A DNA stretch of 64,000 bases from JAOXRU01 sp965247735 (GCA_965247735.1 CBDFHN010000002.1:930001-994000); one strand, 5' to 3'; shown: positions 1-9,519, counted from the first letter of the stretch. Translations and numbers: made by a program. The notes: generated by a model not told the origin, from the letters alone.

Positions 1-357
1 ATTTTTAAAGTCTTGAGCCAGATTTACCCTTTTATTGATTGGCATAAATCGTATATCTGCCAAATCTCCAATTCCAGTTCCGCTTAAATGCAAATGACTA
101 AATCCAATAGTAATTGAATCTGTATAATGGTATCCAGAGCACCAATCCCACTTACTAATTCCGTTATCTGGACTTACTTGGAGCATCCCAAATGGAACGC
201 TTGCTCCAGGATAGGTGTGCCCATGTCCTGCTGTTCCAATAAATGGATCTACAAAGTTTGTAGCAACAATTGCAACTTCTGTGGTTGTTTCCTTCTTTTT
301 TTGACAAGACAGTACAGTAATAAGTACTGTAAAAATCGGTAGATAATATTTTTTCAT
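1..357 (-). CDS. GH92 family alpha-mannosidase-like lipoprotein, N-terminal part (cut by window edge)
   Basis: The gene begins at an ATG at 357 and runs off the left edge, so only about 119 N-terminal residues are visible. It opens with a lipoprotein signal peptide whose lipobox is VLSC (Cys18), so the protein should be exported and lipid-anchored. The mature part carries the hallmark start of glycoside hydrolase family 92: VDPFIGT, then GHGHTYPGAS, then PFGMLQVSPDNG, then GFSHLHLSGTG. Family members are calcium-dependent exo-alpha-mannosidases that trim mannose from glycans. The catalytic half lies outside the window. It is divergent from the LytS-like gene, with about 150 bp between them. 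The family call is firm; the substrate is inferred. Confidence 0.9.
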   Translation of the reverse strand, partial: MKKYYLPIFTVLITVLSCQKKKETTTEVAIVATNFVDPFIGTAGHGHTYPGASVPFGMLQVSPDNGISKWDWCSGYHYTDSITIGFSHLHLSGTGIGDLADIRFMPINKRVNLAQDFKN

Positions 358-507
358 ATGTTTAGCTGAACACTGAATTGATAATTAATTTTTATGAAAT
401 AAAATTCTATCTCATAAATATTTATAAATTTGGCTTCACAGCTAATAATTTTAGACCAACAGCAAAGCAAATAAGTTAAAGGTATAAAAGTAAGCCTATA
501 TGCAAAG

Positions 508-1584
508 ATGAATAAGACAAAAAACAATATAAAGACTGAGTTAGAAACTGGATATACTATCAAACTACAACATCATGTTATTTTCTGGTTGGTGTACTTT
601 CTTTTCAATACGCTTAGGTGGGGAAACTTGCATAATGATTTTGTATATTCCTTAAAAACTAACTTTATAGGTTTTCCGATACATATGGTTTTGTGTTATA
701 TCAACATTTATATTTTAATGCCAAAATTGGTATTCAAAAAAAAATATTTGTTATATACTATTGGCATCATCTCAAGTCTTTTTTTAATGGTAGTTGCCAA
801 ATTTTATCTAACTTATTTTTTGGTAAGCACTGATATTTGGCCTGAAGGACCAGAGATTATCCATGAGATTACATTAAACTATACCATAGATATGATGATT
901 GGCGAGCTCTATGTTATTACTTTTGTAACCGCGATAAAAATTACAACAGATTGGATAACTGAACAGAAACGGGTTGCAGATTTAGAGAAATTACAATTAG
1001 AAACAGAACTTAGGTTCCTAAGAACACAAATCTCTCCTCATTTCTTTTTTAACACCTTAAATAACATTTATTCTTTATCTATTGAAAAATCAAATAAAGC
1101 TTCCGCATCCATATTAAAACTTTCCGAATTAATGCGGTATTTACTTTACGAAACCAAGCAAAAACGGCAAAGTTTAGTTAAAGAAATAGTATGTCTTCAA
1201 AATTACCTAGAACTAGAACGCATTAGGTATGGTGATGCACTAAACATAAATATGAATGTTTCTGGTGATATTGAAAATAAAGAAATTGCTCCAATGCTAT
1301 TATTAACCTTTGTTGAAAATGCCTTTAAACATGGCGCCAATAAGAATATTGGTGAAGTAGAAATTAATATTGACTTTAAAGTTGAAGGAGAATTTCTTTT
1401 CTTTATGGTTTCTAATCCCGTTCCAGCAGTTAGCAATAAAAATAAAATTGCAGATATTTCTAATGGAATCGGATTGAATAATGTCAAGAAAAGACTAGCT
1501 TTAGGCTATAAGGATGATGACTTTAATCTTGAAATAACTCAAGGGACTGAGCGCTATGTTATTGAACTAAAAATTAAGGTATGA
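508..1584 (+). CDS. LytS-type sensor histidine kinase (His_kinase family)
   Basis: This is a 358-residue membrane histidine kinase. Hydrophobic helices lie at roughly residues 24-34, 50-70, 80-105 and 128-145. They are followed by a cytoplasmic His_kinase domain with the H-box RTQISPHFFFNTLNN (His178 is the expected phospho-acceptor) and an ATPase domain with the N-box FVENAFKHGA. This is the LytS/YehU architecture, which normally signals to a LytTR response regulator. That partner follows directly: its ATG overlaps this stop by 4 bp, so the two are translationally coupled. The stimulus cannot be read from the sequence. Confidence 0.93.
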   Translation: MNKTKNNIKTELETGYTIKLQHHVIFWLVYFLFNTLRWGNLHNDFVYSLKTNFIGFPIHMVLCYINIYILMPKLVFKKKYLLYTIGIISSLFLMVVAKFYLTYFLVSTDIWPEGPEIIHEITLNYTIDMMIGELYVITFVTAIKITTDWITEQKRVADLEKLQLETELRFLRTQISPHFFFNTLNNIYSLSIEKSNKASASILKLSELMRYLLYETKQKRQSLVKEIVCLQNYLELERIRYGDALNINMNVSGDIENKEIAPMLLLTFVENAFKHGANKNIGEVEINIDFKVEGEFLFFMVSNPVPAVSNKNKIADISNGIGLNNVKKRLALGYKDDDFNLEITQGTERYVIELKIKV

Positions 1585-2300
1585 CAGAACTAAAATGTGT
1601 AATTATTGATGATGAACCTCTTGCTATTAATGTACTTAAAAATTATGCCGAACAAATAAAAAGCCTTAATGTTATAGCTACATTTAATAATGCAGTAGAG
1701 AGCATTGATTTTATTAAAGAAAATAAAATTGATTTACTTTTTTTAGACATCAATATGCCCCTATTGGACGGACTTAGTTTATTAAAAAGCCTAACAAAAA
1801 AACCTCTTGTCATAATTACTACTGCACATGAAGAATTTGCCGTCGAAAGTTTTGAACTAGAAGTACTGGACTATTTAGTAAAACCTATTCCATTACATCG
1901 CTTTATTATGGGAGTAAATAAAGCTTTTAAAATGCATGATATTACTCAAAAAGAGAATAATACTACAAATAAAGAAAGGGCTTCCATTTTTGTTAAAGTT
2001 GACAAAAAGAAAATGCAAAAAGTATATTTGGATGAAATTCTAGTTGTTGAAAGTCTTAAAGATTATATCAAAATTAACACTCAAGACAATAAACATATAA
2101 TTCACCAGACACTTAGCAGTTTTACTGATCAATTACCCGCTGATCAATTTATACGAATTCACCGTTCCTTTACCATTTCTATTGATAAGGTAGAAACCGT
2201 AGAAGGTAATAGTGTAGAAATTGGCTCTATTAGATATCCTATTGGGAGAAGTTACCTAAATGAGGTTAAAAGCATTATCTTAAAAGGGTACAAACAGTAA
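1581..2300 (+). CDS. LytTR-family response regulator
   Basis: This 239-residue protein has an N-terminal receiver domain (acidic residues IDDEP at 9-13, phospho-accepting Asp56 in LFLDINMP, Lys in LVKPIP) and a C-terminal LytTR DNA-binding domain from about residue 135. The domain contains the familiar VVESLKDYIKI and RIHRSF motifs. It should be phosphorylated by the kinase encoded just upstream, whose stop it overlaps, and then bind direct repeats in target promoters. Its targets are not evident. It ends 6 bp before the convergent recQ gene. Confidence 0.95.
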   Translation: MTELKCVIIDDEPLAINVLKNYAEQIKSLNVIATFNNAVESIDFIKENKIDLLFLDINMPLLDGLSLLKSLTKKPLVIITTAHEEFAVESFELEVLDYLVKPIPLHRFIMGVNKAFKMHDITQKENNTTNKERASIFVKVDKKKMQKVYLDEILVVESLKDYIKINTQDNKHIIHQTLSSFTDQLPADQFIRIHRSFTISIDKVETVEGNSVEIGSIRYPIGRSYLNEVKSIILKGYKQ

Positions 2301-2306
2301 TAAGTA

Positions 2307-4430
2307 CTAAGCTTTAAACTCTTTTTCAATAACCGCTAAGGCTAACCTAATTTTTGCATATCCGATTTTTTCATTAAAATGATCAAAATATGGTTTTAAT
2401 GCTGGTGGGCTCTCTAGCTCTTTTTTTGCTGTTTTTATTTTTGAGACCTCCTCCTTGCTTACAAAATCAAAAATAGCAATAGCCTTCCCATCAATATAGA
2501 GTTTGGCTATATGAGAAAAAATTGTAGTGTCTTTTAGATTTCTTTTCTCGGCAATTTCGGCAATAGACAGTCCTTCATTATACAATTCAAAAGTTACTAA
2601 ATGAGTATCGCTTTTCTTCCTTGCTTTTACTTTTTTCTCTTTCATAAAAGCTCTTATCTCTGCTATAAACTCATCTCCATATACTTCTAACTTACGCTGC
2701 CCTACTCCGCTTATTGCTAAAAAATCTCCATCACTCAATGGTCGCTCTCTTTCTATTTCTTTTAAAGTACTATCGCTAAACACCAAATAGGCAGGTATAT
2801 TTTCCGCTAAAGAAATTTCATAACGTAGTTTTCGCAAGCGTTCGAATAATGAATTTGCTTTTATCTTTTTAGCCTTTGGATTCCCCAGTACTTTTTCATC
2901 CGCTTTAGTAGTTATACTATTGGTTAAACTTACTTTTTCCTTTTCGAACAATACTTTTCTTGAAAAATCTGTCAATTGTAGCGCATTATTTTTATGAAAA
3001 GCAATTTCACAAAACCCTTGGTTAATTAACTGGATTATATACTGCTGCCAATTATTCCAAGATATATCATGACCAATACCATGTGTTTTAATTGCATCGT
3101 AGTTTTTATCTAAAATAGTGGCATTTCTAGCACCTCTCAATACATCAATTACCACTCCAATTGCTTCTGTTTCTTTTAATCTCGCAATAGTAGACAATGC
3201 TTTTTGTGCCAAAACAGTACCATCAAAAAACTGAGGAGGGTTTTTACATACATCGCAATTTCCACAATCTTTTGCCATTAATTCTCCAAAATAGCTCAAC
3301 AATATTTTTCTTCTACAGGTATTAGCCTCAGAAAATTGCTTCATTCTATCTAATTTGGCAAGTTGCAACTCTTCATTAGCACTGCCTTCCATAAATTTAC
3401 GAAGCTGAATAACATCTGCATAACTATGAAATAACAATCCATGAGCTGGAGTACCATCTCTACCAGACCTTCCTATTTCTTGATAATAACCTTCTATGTT
3501 TTTGGGCATATTGTAATGAATTACCCACCTAACATTAGATTTATCTATTCCCATTCCAAAAGCGATAGTTGCACATATCACATTCAGCTTATCAAAAATA
3601 AAATCTTCTTGAATTTTAGACCGTTTTTCAAAATCTAATCCTGCATGATACGCTTCAGCCTTAATTCCATTATTTTTCAGTTTATCCGCCAACATTGCTG
3701 TAGATTTTCGGCTTAAACAATAAATAATACCAGATTCATTGGGCTTATCAATAATATAATTTACAATCTGGGTAATTCTGTCGTTTGCTGGGCGTACTTC
3801 TAACTCAATATTAGCCCTATCAAATGAGGAAACAAACTCTTTGGCATCAGTAATATTTAACTGTTCTGTTATATCTTGCCTAGTAGCTTTATCTGCTGTA
3901 GCTGTTAATGCTATAATTGGTGTATTAGGAAAGGTCTTTTTTAAAAAACCCAATTGCTGATAAGATGGTCTAAAATCGTGTCCCCAAGAAGATATACAAT
4001 GCGCCTCGTCTATAGCAATACAACTAATGTATTTTTCTTTTAATATATTTTCAAGCATACCTAAACTTTCTGGAGCAACATATATTAACTTAATTTCGGC
4101 ACTTATTATTTGCTCAACAATACCTTCTAATCTTCCTTGTTCAAGGCTACTGTTGTAATAAGCTGCTGGAATACCATTAGCATTAAGTCCATCTACCTGA
4201 TCTTTCATCAAGGCTATTAAAGGAGAAATTACTAAAGTTACTCCCTTTAATAATAATGCTGGCAATTGAAAACAAATAGATTTACCTCCACCAGTTGGCA
4301 TAATTACCATAGCATCTTTTGCATCAAGAACTGTTGAAATTATTTCTTCTTGATCGGGTCTAAAACTATCGTAACCAAAATATTTTTTTAATGTGGGAAT
4401 TAATTGAGATTGATATGCTAATACTGCCAT
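2307..4430 (-). CDS. recQ: ATP-dependent DNA helicase RecQ
   Basis: RecQ unwinds DNA 3'-5' in recombination and fork repair. The 707-residue protein has the full set of family parts: Walker A MPTGGGKS (Lys50), the DEAH box at 141-144 followed by CISSWGHDFRP, the second helicase domain with IGRSGRDG, and a zinc-binding cysteine set (CRRKILL, CGNCDVC). An RQC winged helix comes next, then an HRDC domain around residues 520-600. About 100 further residues follow HRDC and look helical, with a helix-turn-helix-like stretch (LSIAEIAEKRNL), as in other Bacteroidota RecQ proteins. It is a stand-alone gene convergent with the LytTR gene. Confidence 0.97.
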   Translation of the reverse strand: MAVLAYQSQLIPTLKKYFGYDSFRPDQEEIISTVLDAKDAMVIMPTGGGKSICFQLPALLLKGVTLVISPLIALMKDQVDGLNANGIPAAYYNSSLEQGRLEGIVEQIISAEIKLIYVAPESLGMLENILKEKYISCIAIDEAHCISSWGHDFRPSYQQLGFLKKTFPNTPIIALTATADKATRQDITEQLNITDAKEFVSSFDRANIELEVRPANDRITQIVNYIIDKPNESGIIYCLSRKSTAMLADKLKNNGIKAEAYHAGLDFEKRSKIQEDFIFDKLNVICATIAFGMGIDKSNVRWVIHYNMPKNIEGYYQEIGRSGRDGTPAHGLLFHSYADVIQLRKFMEGSANEELQLAKLDRMKQFSEANTCRRKILLSYFGELMAKDCGNCDVCKNPPQFFDGTVLAQKALSTIARLKETEAIGVVIDVLRGARNATILDKNYDAIKTHGIGHDISWNNWQQYIIQLINQGFCEIAFHKNNALQLTDFSRKVLFEKEKVSLTNSITTKADEKVLGNPKAKKIKANSLFERLRKLRYEISLAENIPAYLVFSDSTLKEIERERPLSDGDFLAISGVGQRKLEVYGDEFIAEIRAFMKEKKVKARKKSDTHLVTFELYNEGLSIAEIAEKRNLKDTTIFSHIAKLYIDGKAIAIFDFVSKEEVSKIKTAKKELESPPALKPYFDHFNEKIGYAKIRLALAVIEKEFKA

Positions 4431-4501
4431 TGATAGGTATTACTATTCTTATTGATAAGGTATATTTGTGTACAAAGAAACATCATTTTTTTATTCCCTT
4501 A

Positions 4502-5251
4502 CTATTTTAATGCGGTCAAAACCGTTTGTGCTTCTGATTTCAATTCCTCAAACATAGCACTCACATAATCATGCTTGGGAGTAGTTGACAAATCTTTAAC
4601 GGTGCCTTTTTGGATCAATTTTCCTTGTTTTAGAATAATTATCTCATCAGAAATAGCGAGGGCATCTGTAATGTCATGAGTGATAAAAATTACTGTTATT
4701 CCTGTTTTTTCTGCAATAGTCTTTACTTCATTTCTTAATTGCACTTTTATATGAGCATCAAGACTGCTAAAAGGTTCGTCCAGCAACAATAATTGAGGAT
4801 TAGCCGCTAATGTTCTTGCTAGTGCAACACGTTGTTGCTGTCCTCCACTCAATTGATTTGGATATCTTTTTTCATATCCTTCTAAGCCAACTAATGTTAA
4901 CATTTTGGAGAGCTTATCTTTATTTTTAATAGGCATTCCGTAGGTGATGTTTGCAGCAACTGTTAAATGCGGAAACAATGCAAAGTCCTGAAAAACAAGC
5001 CCAACATTTCTGTCTTGAGGATTTGTAATTTTTGAAATACTAGAAACTACAGTGTCATTAATGGTGATTGTTCCAAAATCTGGTGTTTCTAAACCAGAAA
5101 TAAGCCGTAATAAGGTTGTTTTACCACTTCCACTTTCCCCTACAATAGCACAAATTTTACCTTTTTCTATAGAAAAAGTAATATTACTAAGCGCAAAACT
5201 TTTTCCATTATCAAAAGATTTTGAAATCTGATTGGTTGTTAAAACATTCAT
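4502..5251 (-). CDS. ABC transporter ATP-binding protein, ferric iron type (FbpC/FutC-like)
   Basis: This 249-residue ATPase has Walker A GESGSGKTT, a Q-loop (VFQDFALF), signature LSGGQQQRVALARTL, Walker B LLLLDEPFSSLD and an H-loop (ITHD). It lacks the long C-terminal regulatory (TOBE) extension of many FbpC proteins. It is the last gene of a three-gene operon: its ATG overlaps the stop of the permease gene by 4 bp. Together with the permease and binding protein it should energise uptake of Fe(III) from the periplasm. Iron specificity is inferred mainly from the binding protein. Confidence 0.92.
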   Translation of the reverse strand: MNVLTTNQISKSFDNGKSFALSNITFSIEKGKICAIVGESGSGKTTLLRLISGLETPDFGTITINDTVVSSISKITNPQDRNVGLVFQDFALFPHLTVAANITYGMPIKNKDKLSKMLTLVGLEGYEKRYPNQLSGGQQQRVALARTLAANPQLLLLDEPFSSLDAHIKVQLRNEVKTIAEKTGITVIFITHDITDALAISDEIIILKQGKLIQKGTVKDLSTTPKHDYVSAMFEELKSEAQTVLTALK

Positions 5252-6897
5252 TTTTTCCGTATTATTTTATTCAAGAACAGTACAAAAAACACTCCAATAC
5301 TTACAATCAAAAGCGATGGTAATGCCGATTCTGCAATACGCTCATCTCCTGCATATTCGTATGCTTTTACTGCCAATGTTTGAATATGATATGGTTTTAG
5401 AATTAAAGTTAGTGGTAATTCTTTCATTACATCTATAAAAACTAATATAAATGCACTTATAAAACCCGTTTTTAATAATGGTAATTCTATTTTTAATAGT
5501 GTTTTAAAAGCACTTTTTCCTAATAATTTTGAGGATTCAGAAAGGTGATTCCCAATTTTTAAGCTGCTTGCTTCAATAGGATTATAAGCCACTGCTAAAA
5601 ACCGTACTACGTAAGCATAAATTAATGCTATCACCGTTCCATTAATTAATAAACCAATACTGAGGTCAAAATTAGATTTAAAAAAGGCAATTAGCTCTTT
5701 ATCTAAGGCCAATGTTGGTATCATAATACCAATAGCTATTACAGCTCCAGGAATAGCATAACCTACAGTTGTTACTTTTGAGATAAAGGTAACAGCTCTT
5801 AATTTATTCCATTTTACAAAATAGATAAAAAAGAATGCGGTAACTGTTGTTGCCAATGCTGTTACTAATGCAATACCTATGCTTTGTAAAGCTACTGTAA
5901 TAAAATCTGTTGAAAAAACGCTCTCAAAAGTTAAAAAACTCCAGTATAACAATTGTAAAACGGGTATCACAAACCCAAATAATACAGGAATTAGTATGGC
6001 AAGTATTACGAGGTATTTTTTATAACCAAAAAGAGTAATACTTTTAATTGCCTTTCTTGGCTTTGGGCTATCTGCATAACCAATACGTTTTCGCTGCCAT
6101 TTTTCAATAGCGATTAAAGCAAAAATAAAAACTACTAATATTGCAGATAAAAAGATTGCTGTTTCTGGCTCTTCTAAAGCAAACCATGATCTAAAAATAC
6201 CAGTTGTAAATGTGCTTACACCATAATATTTTGCGGCTCCATAATCGTTCAACACCTCCATCAACACCAATACTAATCCCCCAATAATTGCTGGTCTTGC
6301 CAATGGTAATACAATTTTAAAAAAAGTTTTTATTTCTGATGCACCTAATAACTTTGAGGCTTCTATTAACGTGCTAGACTGATGCAAAAAAACGGCTCTT
6401 GCACTTACATATATATATGGAAATAATGAAATACTTAGCACTCCTATAAGTCCTAGGGAGTTCATAACATCAATTCTTGGAAAATCTATACCTATATTTT
6501 GAAATAATTGCTGTAAAGTTCCTGAATGATCAAAAATACCAGCATAAGCATATGCTGTAATATATGATGGTATAGCCAAAGGCAAAATTAGCAACCATTC
6601 AAAAATTCTTCTAAATGGGAACTGATATCGAGAGACAAACCAAGCGCTTGAAACTCCAAATAGTAATGTTAAAAAAGAACATCCAACAATAAGCTTTAAA
6701 GAATTACTAACATATGATCCCATTAGATGAGTAACCACATGACCCCACATCTCTCCAGGTCCATCAAATAAGTTAACGACAATAGTAAGAATTGGTAAAG
6801 CTATAAACAAAACAATGGTCAGTGTTAGCACTGACCATTTGTTACTATCGCGTAGTATTCTTTTTACGCTATTTTTTATTGAATAAATTGTATTCAA
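5248..6897 (-). CDS. Ferric iron ABC transporter permease (fused two-half, FbpB-like)
   Basis: This 549-residue polytopic membrane protein contains two Binding-protein-dependent transport permease halves in one chain (about 60-265 and 330-545). Each carries an EAA loop: IEASKLLGASEIKTF in the first half and EASSLKIGNHLSES, SKLLGKSAFKTL in the second. That is the FbpB/FutB arrangement for iron. The first codon appears to be TTG at 6897, because no ATG occurs before about residue 50. This start sits only 8 bp after the stop of the binding-protein gene, which supports it. The gene overlaps the ATPase gene downstream. Confidence 0.92.
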   Translation of the reverse strand: MNTIYSIKNSVKRILRDSNKWSVLTLTIVLFIALPILTIVVNLFDGPGEMWGHVVTHLMGSYVSNSLKLIVGCSFLTLLFGVSSAWFVSRYQFPFRRIFEWLLILPLAIPSYITAYAYAGIFDHSGTLQQLFQNIGIDFPRIDVMNSLGLIGVLSISLFPYIYVSARAVFLHQSSTLIEASKLLGASEIKTFFKIVLPLARPAIIGGLVLVLMEVLNDYGAAKYYGVSTFTTGIFRSWFALEEPETAIFLSAILVVFIFALIAIEKWQRKRIGYADSPKPRKAIKSITLFGYKKYLVILAILIPVLFGFVIPVLQLLYWSFLTFESVFSTDFITVALQSIGIALVTALATTVTAFFFIYFVKWNKLRAVTFISKVTTVGYAIPGAVIAIGIMIPTLALDKELIAFFKSNFDLSIGLLINGTVIALIYAYVVRFLAVAYNPIEASSLKIGNHLSESSKLLGKSAFKTLLKIELPLLKTGFISAFILVFIDVMKELPLTLILKPYHIQTLAVKAYEYAGDERIAESALPSLLIVSIGVFFVLFLNKIIRKK

Positions 6898-6905
6898 GTT
6901 TTATA

Positions 6906-7943
6906 CTATTTCCATCCAGCTTCATCAAAAACAATTACTGCCTTTTTATTAAGCTCTCCTAATTTTGATAAAGATAATGTATCTTCTTTAAAAGAACCCC
7001 ATGACTTTAATAATTCTGAAACTTCAACATTGGCATTTACCGGGTACTCATAATTAGCAGTCGCAAATACTTCTTGAGCTTCCTTACTGATTAAGAACTC
7101 AATAAATTTAATGGCATTTTCTTTATTTGGAGCATATTTAGCTACTCCAGCTCCACTTACATTTATATGTGTACCATTGGTATCTTGGTTCGGAAAAAAC
7201 AGATTAACACTATTACCTGCATTTACTTCTGCTTCATCCTTAGAATTTAATAACTTACCAATATAATAGGTATTTACAACTGCAACATCACCTTCTCCTG
7301 CTAAAATTGCTTTTACTTGATCCCTATCATTTCCTTTTGGAGCTCTAGCAAAATTTTTAACGATTCCTTCTGCCCATGTTTTAGCAGCTGTTTCTCCTTC
7401 ATTTGCAATTATAGATGCCAATAAGGATTGATTGTATATATTTCCTGAAGAACGAATAAGTACTTTTTTATTCCATTTTGCATTTGTTAAAGCTGCATAA
7501 GTACTTAATTCTTCTTCCTTAACTCTATCTTTAGCATATGCTATAACTCTTGCTCTTTTAGTTAGTCCGAACCATGTATTATCAGCATCTCTTAAATGCA
7601 ATGGTATAGTTGTAGTCAATATAGTAGAAGATATTGACTGAAGTAAACCTTTATCTTTAGCTCTCACCAAACGTCCTGCATCTACAGTAATTAAAACATC
7701 TGCTGGCGACTGCTCCCCTTCTACAGTCATTTTTTGAATTAGTTCATCGGCTTTGGCATTGACAACATTAACAGTTATCCCAGTTGTTGCTTCAAATTGC
7801 TTAAACAATGTTTGATCAGATTCGTAGTGACGATGTGTATATACAGTAACCTCCTTTTTTTCCTCTTTTACTTTCTCCTGCTTTTTGTTATTTTTACAAG
7901 AGATAAAAAGTGCTAATGCAGCTAGTATTAATATTTTTTTCAT
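6906..7943 (-). CDS. Periplasmic ferric iron-binding lipoprotein (FbpA/FutA-like)
   Basis: This 345-residue extracytoplasmic binding protein is the first gene of the iron ABC operon. The N-terminus is a lipoprotein signal with lipobox FISC (Cys16), so it is probably membrane-tethered. The body matches the FbpA/FutA group: an early VYTHRHYESD strand, ADVLITVDAGRL, and the VVNTYYIG stretch whose paired tyrosines coordinate Fe(III) in the family. The operon order is binding protein, permease, ATPase, with gaps of 8 bp and -4 bp. A terminator at 8028-8063 lies just upstream, so the operon needs either its own promoter in 7944-8027 or read-through from the small unit above it. Confidence 0.93.
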   Translation of the reverse strand: MKKILILAALALFISCKNNKKQEKVKEEKKEVTVYTHRHYESDQTLFKQFEATTGITVNVVNAKADELIQKMTVEGEQSPADVLITVDAGRLVRAKDKGLLQSISSTILTTTIPLHLRDADNTWFGLTKRARVIAYAKDRVKEEELSTYAALTNAKWNKKVLIRSSGNIYNQSLLASIIANEGETAAKTWAEGIVKNFARAPKGNDRDQVKAILAGEGDVAVVNTYYIGKLLNSKDEAEVNAGNSVNLFFPNQDTNGTHINVSGAGVAKYAPNKENAIKFIEFLISKEAQEVFATANYEYPVNANVEVSELLKSWGSFKEDTLSLSKLGELNKKAVIVFDEAGWK

Positions 7944-8027
7944 TCTAAATATAATTTAACGTTAAAAAACGTAAATATAGTTATTTAAACCTATTCCAAA
8001 TAATAATGGTTCCAAACTTTAGTGAAT

Positions 8028-8063
8028 AAAAAAATCCTTTACAAAACTGCAAAGGATTTTTTT
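8028..8063 (-). terminator. Rho-independent terminator or attenuator hairpin upstream of the iron operon
   Basis: A 13-bp perfect inverted repeat (arms 8028-8040 and 8051-8063; core ATCCTTT / AAAGGAT) has a 10-nt loop and a run of seven T in the leftward direction. It sits 18 bp past the stop of the small ORF at 8082-8183 and 84 bp before the binding-protein start. It can end the short transcript or act as an attenuator for the iron genes. The repeat is symmetrical, but no rightward gene ends here. Confidence 0.8.
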
Positions 8064-8081
8064 ATGAGTTTAAAGCTAAAA

Positions 8082-8183
8082 TTATATTGCTCTAAAACGT
8101 CTTCTTTTTTGCCAGTAATTAGTATTGGTTCTATTTTGTACTTGAACTTTTACATTAGACTTTGGGCTGTTTTCTTTTCTCAT
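8082..8183 (-). CDS. Small basic protein or leader peptide (33 aa), unknown function
   Basis: A short ORF from ATG 8183 to TAA 8082 encodes a 33-residue, strongly basic peptide: it starts MRKENSPKSN and ends YWQKRRRFRAI. It is supported by its context rather than by homology. A good Bacteroidota promoter (8235-8264) lies about 47 nt upstream of the start codon, and a strong terminator (8028-8063) follows the stop. That makes a compact transcription unit of about 200 nt. It may be a real small protein, a leader peptide controlling the iron operon, or an ORF within a small RNA. I do not recognise a family. Confidence 0.5.
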   Translation of the reverse strand: MRKENSPKSNVKVQVQNRTNTNYWQKRRRFRAI

Positions 8184-8234
8184 GATATTTCTATTTGTAG
8201 GTAATTTCTTTCTTTATATTTTTGAAATCGAGTG

Positions 8235-8264
8235 CAAAAGTACAACAAAGTTTTTGTTCTACAA
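8235..8264 (-). promoter_or_regulatory. Bacteroidota sigma-A promoter of the small-ORF unit
   Basis: On the minus strand a -33 element TTG (8262-8264) is followed after exactly 19 nt by TACTTTTG (8235-8242), a perfect match to the Bacteroidota -7 consensus TAnnTTTG. Transcription should start near 8230, about 47 nt before the small ORF. Confidence 0.7.
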
Positions 8265-8520
8265 TTTATTTATAGAAAATAATTCATAATACTTTGTTAA
8301 AAACCAGAAACACTGATAACTATCATACTATCAAATAATTAATAAAATTAATTTCACCGCATAAAACACTTAGATCTTCACTGTTAACAAATATGTTGAC
8401 AAAATTGAAAGCTCAATGTTTTTATTTAGATTAAATATAAATAATTTAGTTGTCAGAAATTAACCCAATTTGATATTATCCAATGCATTGCATAATATCG
8501 TTATAAAACCACATTAATTT
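8265..8520. other. Intergenic region upstream of nrdB
   Basis: This AT-rich stretch has no ORF I can support. It must hold the nrdB promoter. The only candidate I can see is weak: TTTG at 8469-8472 followed about 20 nt later by a poor TA-rich -7 element. I found no convincing NrdR-box pair by eye. Confidence 0.4.
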
Positions 8521-9495
8521 ATGAGTGTTTTTGATAAAAGAACAAGTTATAAACCATTTGAATATCCTGAAATTTTGGATTTTGTAAACACACTAAACCA
8601 AACCTATTGGGTACATTCCGAAGTTGATTTTACTGGAGACATTCAGGATTTTAAAGTTGCATTAAATTCTAGTGAGCAACATTCTATAAAAAACACATTA
8701 TTGGCAATAGCACAAATTGAAGTCACCGTAAAGGCTTTTTGGGGAAACCTATACTCCATATTACCAAAACCAGAATTTAATGGCTTAGGAAGCACTTTTG
8801 CCGAGTGCGAATTTAGGCACTCAGAGGCTTATTCTAGACTATTAGAAGTTTTGGATCTAAATAGTGATTTTGAAGCAGCTTTAAAATCTCCAGCCATAAA
8901 TTCTAGAGTTGTACTGCTTAATAAGTATTTAAAACTAGCACCAGGACACTCTAAAGAAGATTTTGCTTTATCATTGGCAGTGTTTTCATTGTTTATTGAA
9001 AATGTATCTCTTTTTAGTCAATTTGCAATTATACTATCATTTACACGCTTTAAAGGTTTACTTAAAAGTACCAGCAATATTATTGCATGGACATCTAAAG
9101 ACGAACAAATACATGCCCAGGCAGGAATGTATCTTTTTAATATTATAAAAAAAGAGTATCCCCACTTTTTTAATAAACAAACCATTACGATGATACAGTT
9201 AGCAGCTGTGGAATCTATCAAAACCGAAGAAGGAATACTTGATTGGATATTTGAACAAGGTGAACTTGAGCACCTCAACAAATCGCAATTGCTAACTTTT
9301 ATGAAACATAGAGTTAATGAAAGTTTGGAAGCTATCGGAATTCCAACAGTTTTTACCATCGATAAACAAGAACTGCAAAGCATGTTGTGGTTTGAGGAAG
9401 AAGTTTTTGCAAATGCAAATGATGATTTTTTTGCAAAACGCCCTGTAGATTACACCAAACACAACCAATCGTTTACTGCTAACGATCTCTTTTAA
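8521..9495 (+). CDS. nrdB: Ribonucleotide reductase small (radical) subunit NrdB, class I without ATP-cone
   Basis: NrdB houses the metal cofactor and tyrosyl radical used by NrdA to reduce ribonucleotides. In this 324-residue protein the metal ligands can be placed at Glu67, Glu97, His100, Glu160, Glu195 and His198 (motifs AQIEVTVKAFW, ECEFRHSEAY, LFIENVSLF, SKDEQIHAQ), with the radical tyrosine at Tyr104. The first ligand is Glu rather than the Asp of E. coli NrdB. This arrangement and the length resemble the superoxide-activated dimanganese (class Id) NrdB described for Flavobacterium johnsoniae. There is no N-terminal ATP-cone of the kind seen in some flavobacterial NrdB, and no nrdI nearby. 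It lies 24 bp upstream of nrdA. Confidence 0.95.
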   Translation: MSVFDKRTSYKPFEYPEILDFVNTLNQTYWVHSEVDFTGDIQDFKVALNSSEQHSIKNTLLAIAQIEVTVKAFWGNLYSILPKPEFNGLGSTFAECEFRHSEAYSRLLEVLDLNSDFEAALKSPAINSRVVLLNKYLKLAPGHSKEDFALSLAVFSLFIENVSLFSQFAIILSFTRFKGLLKSTSNIIAWTSKDEQIHAQAGMYLFNIIKKEYPHFFNKQTITMIQLAAVESIKTEEGILDWIFEQGELEHLNKSQLLTFMKHRVNESLEAIGIPTVFTIDKQELQSMLWFEEEVFANANDDFFAKRPVDYTKHNQSFTANDLF

Positions 9496-9519
9496 TACTT
9501 TTTACAAAAAAAACAATAG

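Noticed and set aside
127..342. Rightward 71-codon open frame at the left edge
   Set aside because: It is the antisense of the clearly recognisable GH92 N-terminus on the minus strand.
8022..8204. Rightward 60-codon open frame upstream of nrdB
   Set aside because: It runs through the terminator hairpin and antisense to the better supported small minus-strand ORF; it has no promoter or family features.
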